DNA of 64,000 nucleotides from Enterocloster clostridioformis. Its GTDB lineage: Bacteria > Bacillota > Clostridia > Lachnospirales > Lachnospiraceae. The stretch spans positions 62,001 to 126,000 of the forward strand of contig NZ_JAIWZC010000001.1 of assembly GCF_020297485.1 (NCBI RefSeq), given 5' to 3'. A program made the translations under genes and the position numbers. This document shows, piece by piece, positions 59,705 through 64,000 of this stretch. The notes under the pieces were generated by a model that was not told where the DNA came from, ran no database searches, and saw only the letters and a program-made list of their open reading frames with translations. The first letter of the stretch is position 1; each line of letters opens with the position of its first letter.

Positions 59705-60850
59705 GTGGAAAAGGACGATTTTTTAAAGAAGCTGGAAAAGCTGGTCGAACATGCAAAAACCAAACACAACACATTGGATGCAGGGGAGATTAACGATTTT
59801 TTTACCGGGGATAATCTGTCACCGGAACAGATGGACCAAATTTACAGTTACCTGGAGGGCCGCAGCATTGATGTGGTTCCCGTACTGGACGAAGCGATGC
59901 TTACCGAGGACACTGTTCTGCTTGATGACATTGATTTGGACCTGGATTTAGACGACGACAGCTTCATTAAAGATGCAGAAGAGGAAGAAATCGACCTGGA
60001 TGCAGTGGACCTGTTAGAGGGAATCGGAACAGAGGACCCGGTCCGCATGTATCTCAAAGAAATTGGCACCGTGCCCCTTCTTACGGCAGACGAAGAACTT
60101 GAATTGGCCCAGCGTAAGGCTGACGGCGATGAGTTTGCAAAAGAAAGGTTAATCGAGGCTAACCTGCGTCTTGTGGTCAGCATTGCAAAGCGCTATACAG
60201 GCAGGGGCATGAGCTTTCTGGACCTGGTACAGGAGGGCAATTTAGGACTGATCAAGGGCGTGGAAAAGTTTGACTATACAAAGGGTTACAAACTAAGTAC
60301 ATATGCTACATGGTGGATCCGCCAGTCCGTTACAAGGGCTTTGGCAGATCAGGCGAGGACAATCCGAGTACCGGTGCATATGGTAGAGACCATCAACAAG
60401 ATGTCCAAGATGCAGAGAAAGCTGACGCTGGAGCTGGGCTATGAGCCTTCCGTTACAGAACTGGCAGAGGCTCTTGATATGACGGAAGATAAGGTTATGG
60501 AAATCATGCAGATTGCCAGGGAGCCGGCTTCCCTTGAAACGCCCATTGGTGAGGAGGACGACTCCAACCTGGGTGATTTCGTGGCGGACAACAACGTGGT
60601 GACGCCGGAGGGCAATGTGGAATCCGTTATGCTGCGGGAACACATCGACGCCCTTTTGGGAGATCTTAAGGAGAGGGAGCGCCAGGTGATTGTGCTGCGG
60701 TTCGGACTGGAGGACGGCCATCCACGTACATTGGAGGAGGTGGGCAAGGAATTCAATGTAACCAGGGAACGCATCCGCCAGATTGAGGCCAAGGCTCTCA
60801 GAAAGCTGCGCAATCCGGTGAGAAGCAAACGAATCAGGGATTTCCTGTAG
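59705..60850 (+). CDS. rpoD: RNA polymerase primary sigma factor (sigma-A/RpoD)
   Basis: 381 residues. Region 1.1 is an acidic N-terminal part ([14 protein letters not shown] stretch). Region 1.2 is [12 protein letters not shown], region 2 is [39 protein letters not shown] and [17 protein letters not shown] (-10 recognition). Region 3 follows, and region 4 is [47 protein letters not shown] (-35 recognition). The start is GTG 59705 after AAAGGA. No dnaG is adjacent in the window; a terminator follows. Confidence 0.97.
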   Translation: MEKDDFLKKLEKLVEHAKTKHNTLDAGEINDFFTGDNLSPEQMDQIYSYLEGRSIDVVPVLDEAMLTEDTVLLDDIDLDLDLDDDSFIKDAEEEEIDLDAVDLLEGIGTEDPVRMYLKEIGTVPLLTADEELELAQRKADGDEFAKERLIEANLRLVVSIAKRYTGRGMSFLDLVQEGNLGLIKGVEKFDYTKGYKLSTYATWWIRQSVTRALADQARTIRVPVHMVETINKMSKMQRKLTLELGYEPSVTELAEALDMTEDKVMEIMQIAREPASLETPIGEEDDSNLGDFVADNNVVTPEGNVESVMLREHIDALLGDLKERERQVIVLRFGLEDGHPRTLEEVGKEFNVTRERIRQIEAKALRKLRNPVRSKRIRDFL

Positions 60851-60930
60851 GTCTTACCATACAGGTGCTTCTGACTCAAAAGGCTTCTGGTGTGTTTGTT
60901 ATGGTCAGAAAATTCGGGAGCAATTCAAAA

Positions 60931-60961
60931 GAGAGGCCGTAAACGGGCGGCCTCTCTTTTT
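60931..60961 (+). terminator. Terminator of rpoD
   Basis: GAGAGGCCG (60931-60939) pairs perfectly with CGGCCTCTC (60948-60956), followed by TTTTT. Confidence 0.92.
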
Positions 60962-61005
60962 GGCAGGTAAAAATAACAGTGGATTCAGGAAAGGATGGCA
61001 AAGAA

Positions 61006-61632
61006 ATGACACAGCCGGGACAAAAACGCAACTACCAGAAGGAATTGGACAGGCTCATAGAGGGACTGCAGAGAGAGGGCCGCATCCCTAAGCTGCTGCT
61101 GCACAGCTGCTGTGCTCCCTGCAGCAGCTATGTGCTGGAATATCTGAGCCAATACTTTGATGTGACCGTGTATTATTACAATCCCAATATTTTTCCTGAG
61201 GCGGAGTATGAGGCCAGGGTGAAGGAACAGGAGCGGCTGATACGGGAAATGGCTGCTGCAAGGCCGGTCCGGTTCCTGGCAGGCAGCTATGAACCGGAGG
61301 AATTTTTCTCTATTGCCAGGGGCCATGAGAAGGATCCGGAGGGAGGGGAGCGGTGTCACCGCTGCTATGAACTGCGTCTGGACCGCGCCGCCAGAGAGGC
61401 CGCGTCAGGGGACTTTGATTTTTTCACGACCACCCTATCCATCAGTCCCTTAAAGAATGCCCGGTGGCTCAATGACATCGGATGCAGACTGGCCGGCCAG
61501 TATGGAATCCCTTATCTGGTTTCGGATTTTAAGAAGAAAAACGGCTATAAGCGTTCTGTGGAATTATCCGCATTGTACGGACTTTACCGTCAGGATTACT
61601 GCGGCTGTGTCTATTCACGGGCTGAAGCGTAA
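61006..61632 (+). CDS. queH: Epoxyqueuosine reductase QueH
   Basis: 208 residues. Carries out the last step of queuosine synthesis in tRNA, replacing QueG. Paired cysteines for the metal/Fe-S centre are in LLHSCCAPCSSYVLEYL, ERCHRCYELRLDRAA and YCGCVYS, with NPNIFPEAEYEAR and TTTLSISPLKN as family marks. ATG 61006 is chosen; GTG 60979 is in frame but has no ribosome site. No other que genes are in the window. Confidence 0.93.
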   Translation: MTQPGQKRNYQKELDRLIEGLQREGRIPKLLLHSCCAPCSSYVLEYLSQYFDVTVYYYNPNIFPEAEYEARVKEQERLIREMAAARPVRFLAGSYEPEEFFSIARGHEKDPEGGERCHRCYELRLDRAAREAASGDFDFFTTTLSISPLKNARWLNDIGCRLAGQYGIPYLVSDFKKKNGYKRSVELSALYGLYRQDYCGCVYSRAEA

Positions 61633-61715
61633 AAATCGCGGCTGCGGGAATAATGCCGGCGCTTTTTTCTGACCCTGAGATTGTGAAAAAGTTGCTTAGG
61701 ATTTTTCCGATTAAC

Positions 61716-61744
61716 TTGACATAGGAAGTCAGATGTAATAGAAT
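61716..61744 (+). promoter_or_regulatory. Sigma-A promoter of the HPr gene
   Basis: TTGACA (61716-61721), 17-base spacer, TAGAAT (61739-61744), 61 bases before the ATG. Confidence 0.8.
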
Positions 61745-61805
61745 CTTTCATAAGGGACATGGGCAGTGTCCAAGAGTACAAAATAGTGAATAAGGAGAGT
61801 GTATT

Positions 61806-62072
61806 ATGATCAGCAAAACATTAACGGTTGTAAATCCATCCGGATTGCACTTAAGACCAGCAGGAGTTCTTTCACAGACAGCTATGAAGTTCAAGAGCGA
61901 CATCACAATTGAATGTGGGGAGAAGAAGATTGTTGCTAAGAGCGTTCTGAACGTTATGGCAGCCGGAATTAAGTGCGGCACTGAGATTAACCTGATTTGT
62001 GACGGCGAGGACGAGGAAGAGGCCATGAAGACCCTGACCGAGGCCATTGAGAGCGGATTGGGCGAGATGTAA
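61806..62072 (+). CDS. ptsH: HPr phosphocarrier protein of the PTS
   Basis: 88 residues. The phosphorylation site H15 is in NPSGLHLRPAG with R17, and the regulatory Ser S46 is in AKSVLNVMAAG as in Gram-positive HPr, target of HPr kinase. Transfers phosphate from enzyme I to sugar-specific EII proteins and, when Ser-phosphorylated, serves catabolite control. It stands alone with promoter and terminator; enzyme I (ptsI) is not next to it. Confidence 0.95.
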   Translation: MISKTLTVVNPSGLHLRPAGVLSQTAMKFKSDITIECGEKKIVAKSVLNVMAAGIKCGTEINLICDGEDEEEAMKTLTEAIESGLGEM

Positions 62073-62121
62073 TCTGCTTTTGCAGCAACATAATTAAATG
62101 AAATTCACGAGAATGACCGCA

Positions 62122-62154
62122 GGCGGTACCTAGAGACAGGTGCCGTCTTTTTTT
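62122..62154 (+). terminator. Terminator of the HPr gene
   Basis: GGCGGTACCT (62122-62131) pairs with AGGTGCCGTC (62138-62147, two G-U), followed by TTTTTTT. Confidence 0.88.
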
Positions 62155-62205
62155 GAATTTAGTTTATAAAATCCCCCATTTATACAAAGAAAGGAAGAAA
62201 TATTT

Positions 62206-64000
62206 ATGGAATCCAAACAGAAACAGCCCGGACTGTATGAACCACGTTTTGAACACGACAACTGCGGCATCGGCGCCGTGGCCAATATTAAGGGTATCAG
62301 GAGCCACCACACAGTGGACCAGGCCCTTCATATTGTTGAAAATCTGGAACACAGGGCAGGAAAGGACGCCGAGGGCAAGACAGGGGACGGTGTGGGAATC
62401 ATGCTCCAGATTTCCCACGGATTTTTTAAGAAGGTGACAGAACCTCTGGGCTTTCAGATAGGAGGCGAGAGGGAGTATGGCGTGGGCATGTTCTTCTTTC
62501 CCCAGGATGAACTGATTCGCAGCCAGGCCATGAAGATGTTTGAGATTATTGTGCGCAAGGAGGGTATGACATTCCTGGGATGGCGGGTGGTCCCCACCGC
62601 GCCTGAGATTCTCGGAAAGAAGGCCCTGGACGTGATGCCCTATATTGCCCAGGGCTTTGTGGGTAAGCCCGCCGGAATGGAGGCAGGACTGGATTTTGAC
62701 AGAAAGCTTTACATAGCCCGCCGCGTATTTGAGCAGAGCAACGAGGACACCTATGTGGTATCCTTAAGCAGCAGGACTATTGTGTATAAAGGCATGTTTC
62801 TGGTGGGTGAGCTGAGGCTGTTTTTTTCAGATCTCCAGGATGAAGATTATAAGTCGGCCATTGCCATTGTACATTCCAGATTCAGCACCAACACCAATCC
62901 CAGCTGGATGCGGGCCCACCCCTACCGCTTCATTGTCCACAACGGCGAAATCAATACCATCCGCGGCAATGTGGATAAGATGGTGGCCAGGGAGGAGAAC
63001 ATGGAATCCGAGTATTTCAGGTACGACATGCACAAGGTGCTGCCCATCATAAACCAGGAAGGCTCTGATTCCGCCATGCTGGACAATGCCCTGGAATTTA
63101 TGGTTATGAGCGGTATGGATCTGCCTCTGGCTGTCATGGTCACCATTCCCGCGCCCTGGGAAAATGACAAGTATATGGACAGCGAAATAAAGGATTTCTA
63201 CCGATATTACGCCACCATGATGGAGCCGTGGGACGGTCCTGCTTCCATCCTTTTCACGGACGGCGACGTGGTGGGGGCTGTGCTGGACAGAAACGGGCTT
63301 CGTCCCTCCCGGTACTACATAACAGAGGACGGTTACATGATACTGGCCTCCGAGGTGGGCGCCATAGACATTGACCAGACAAAGGTGGTGAAAAAGGACC
63401 GCCTGCGCCCCGGCAAAATGCTGCTGGTGGACACAAGGCAGGGAAGGCTCATTGATGACGATGAGCTTAAGCACTACTACGCGTCCCGCAACCCATACGG
63501 GGAGTGGCTGGATTCCAACCTGTGCAGTATAAAGGACCTTCCGGTTCCCAACAAATGTATTCCCGCCATGAAGGACGAAGAACGTCTGAGACTCCAGAAA
63601 ACATACGGTTACACCTATGAACAGTATAAGACCATGATTCTTCCCATGGCCCTTAACGGGGCGGAGGCAGTGTCCGCCATGGGTGTGGACACTCCCCTGG
63701 CCGTGCTTTCTAAGAAGCACCAGCCTCTGTTCAACTATTTTAAGCAGCTCTTTGCCCAGGTAACCAATCCGCCCATTGACGCCATACGTGAGGAAATCGT
63801 GACCTCCACCACAGTCTATGTGGGCGAGGAGGGCAACATACTGGAGGAGGCAGCGGAAAACTGCAAAATCCTAAAAGTGGAGAATCCCATCCTGACAGAG
63901 ACGGATTTGCTTAAAATTAAGAACATGAAGAAGTCCGGTTTCAAGGTGGAGGTGATTCCCATTACCTACTACAAGAACACATCCCTGGAAAAGGCCATTG
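62206..64000 (+). CDS. gltB: Glutamate synthase large subunit (3' truncated by window)
   Basis: The frame is open from ATG 62206 (after AAGGAAG) to the window edge, about 598 residues of an expected 1500. The N-terminal class II glutaminase domain starts after a short propeptide at the nucleophile Cys (HDNCGIGAV, C21). HRAGKDAEGKTGDGVGI, HSRFSTNTNPSWMRAHPYRFIVHNGEIN and NQEGSDSAMLDNALE are GltB marks. The central domain begins after VVKKDRLRPGKMLLVD. It makes glutamate from glutamine and 2-oxoglutarate. The FMN/Fe-S half and gltD would lie outside the window. Confidence 0.96.
   Translation, partial: MESKQKQPGLYEPRFEHDNCGIGAVANIKGIRSHHTVDQALHIVENLEHRAGKDAEGKTGDGVGIMLQISHGFFKKVTEPLGFQIGGEREYGVGMFFFPQDELIRSQAMKMFEIIVRKEGMTFLGWRVVPTAPEILGKKALDVMPYIAQGFVGKPAGMEAGLDFDRKLYIARRVFEQSNEDTYVVSLSSRTIVYKGMFLVGELRLFFSDLQDEDYKSAIAIVHSRFSTNTNPSWMRAHPYRFIVHNGEINTIRGNVDKMVAREENMESEYFRYDMHKVLPIINQEGSDSAMLDNALEFMVMSGMDLPLAVMVTIPAPWENDKYMDSEIKDFYRYYATMMEPWDGPASILFTDGDVVGAVLDRNGLRPSRYYITEDGYMILASEVGAIDIDQTKVVKKDRLRPGKMLLVDTRQGRLIDDDELKHYYASRNPYGEWLDSNLCSIKDLPVPNKCIPAMKDEERLRLQKTYGYTYEQYKTMILPMALNGAEAVSAMGVDTPLAVLSKKHQPLFNYFKQLFAQVTNPPIDAIREEIVTSTTVYVGEEGNILEEAAENCKILKVENPILTETDLLKIKNMKKSGFKVEVIPITYYKNTSLEKAI

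Overview
The window looks like the chromosome of a spore-forming, anaerobic gut Firmicute of the Lachnospiraceae, most like the Enterocloster / Clostridium clostridioforme-bolteae group. The grounds are the moderately GC-rich coding style, AGGAGG-type ribosome sites, a SpoVAF germination protein behind a sigma-G-like promoter, meso-diaminopimelate dehydrogenase, a superoxide reductase and a NiCo riboswitch. The genus is an inference from gene content, not from a marker search. I saw no rRNA, tRNA, CRISPR array, IS element or plasmid/phage core.

Layout. (1) 1-6658: catabolic operon for uronic-acid oligosaccharides. It has two ABC sugar permeases (the first cut by the window edge), a GH88 unsaturated glucuronyl hydrolase, a heparinase II/III-type lyase and a GH2 beta-glucuronidase, all without secretion signals, so the chain is taken apart after uptake. 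(2) 6739-8670: an AT-rich two-gene insert, an SMC/ABC-like ATPase overlapping a small protein with a PD-(D/E)XK-like nuclease motif, closed by a long hairpin. This is a candidate defence module. (3) 8728-13936: complete L-rhamnose pathway (AraC regulator, rhaB, rhaM, rhaA, rhaD). (4) 14037-20505: a second AraC regulator divergent from a TRAP transporter (P, Q, M) and a GH105 unsaturated rhamnogalacturonyl hydrolase, then isoaspartyl dipeptidase. GH105 would release rhamnose for the neighbouring rha operon, so blocks 3 and 4 form one pectin (rhamnogalacturonan) unit. (5) 20678-27469: TetR with a gutted metallo-hydrolase, a small Cys-rich protein, MarR-MATE efflux, a LysM-GH18 spore-type hydrolase and an unusual membrane-anchored surface protein.

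(6) 27584-35202: ddh; a NiCo riboswitch with its terminator ahead of a CDF metal exporter; a molybdopterin oxidoreductase; a Tet(M)-like ribosomal GTPase fused to a C-terminal NYN (Rae1/YacP-type) RNase domain; and a DUF378 protein whose leader shares a covarying hairpin with the rhaB leader. (7) 35371-43999: solute-binding lipoprotein, a string of decayed genes (diguanylate cyclase, Gfo/Idh C-terminus, and farther on an ABC exporter), OPT peptide transporter, PqqD-like protein, DUF1576, AzlCD. (8) 44165-55113: OppA, SpoVAF, a stand-alone small RNA candidate with consensus promoter and terminator, superoxide reductase, Rrf2, YitT, TcdA, NadE, an rRNA methyltransferase, truncated NfeD and patatin. 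(9) 55242-64000: housekeeping genes argF, birA, mutY, a lipid kinase, rpoD, queH, HPr and the start of gltB.

The items most worth follow-up are the GTPase-NYN fusion, the AT-rich ATPase/nuclease pair, the covarying leader hairpin seen twice, and the orphan RNA at 47592-47721. Starts were chosen by ribosome-binding-site spacing wherever several in-frame starts exist. All functions come from reading motifs and family resemblance; no searches were run.
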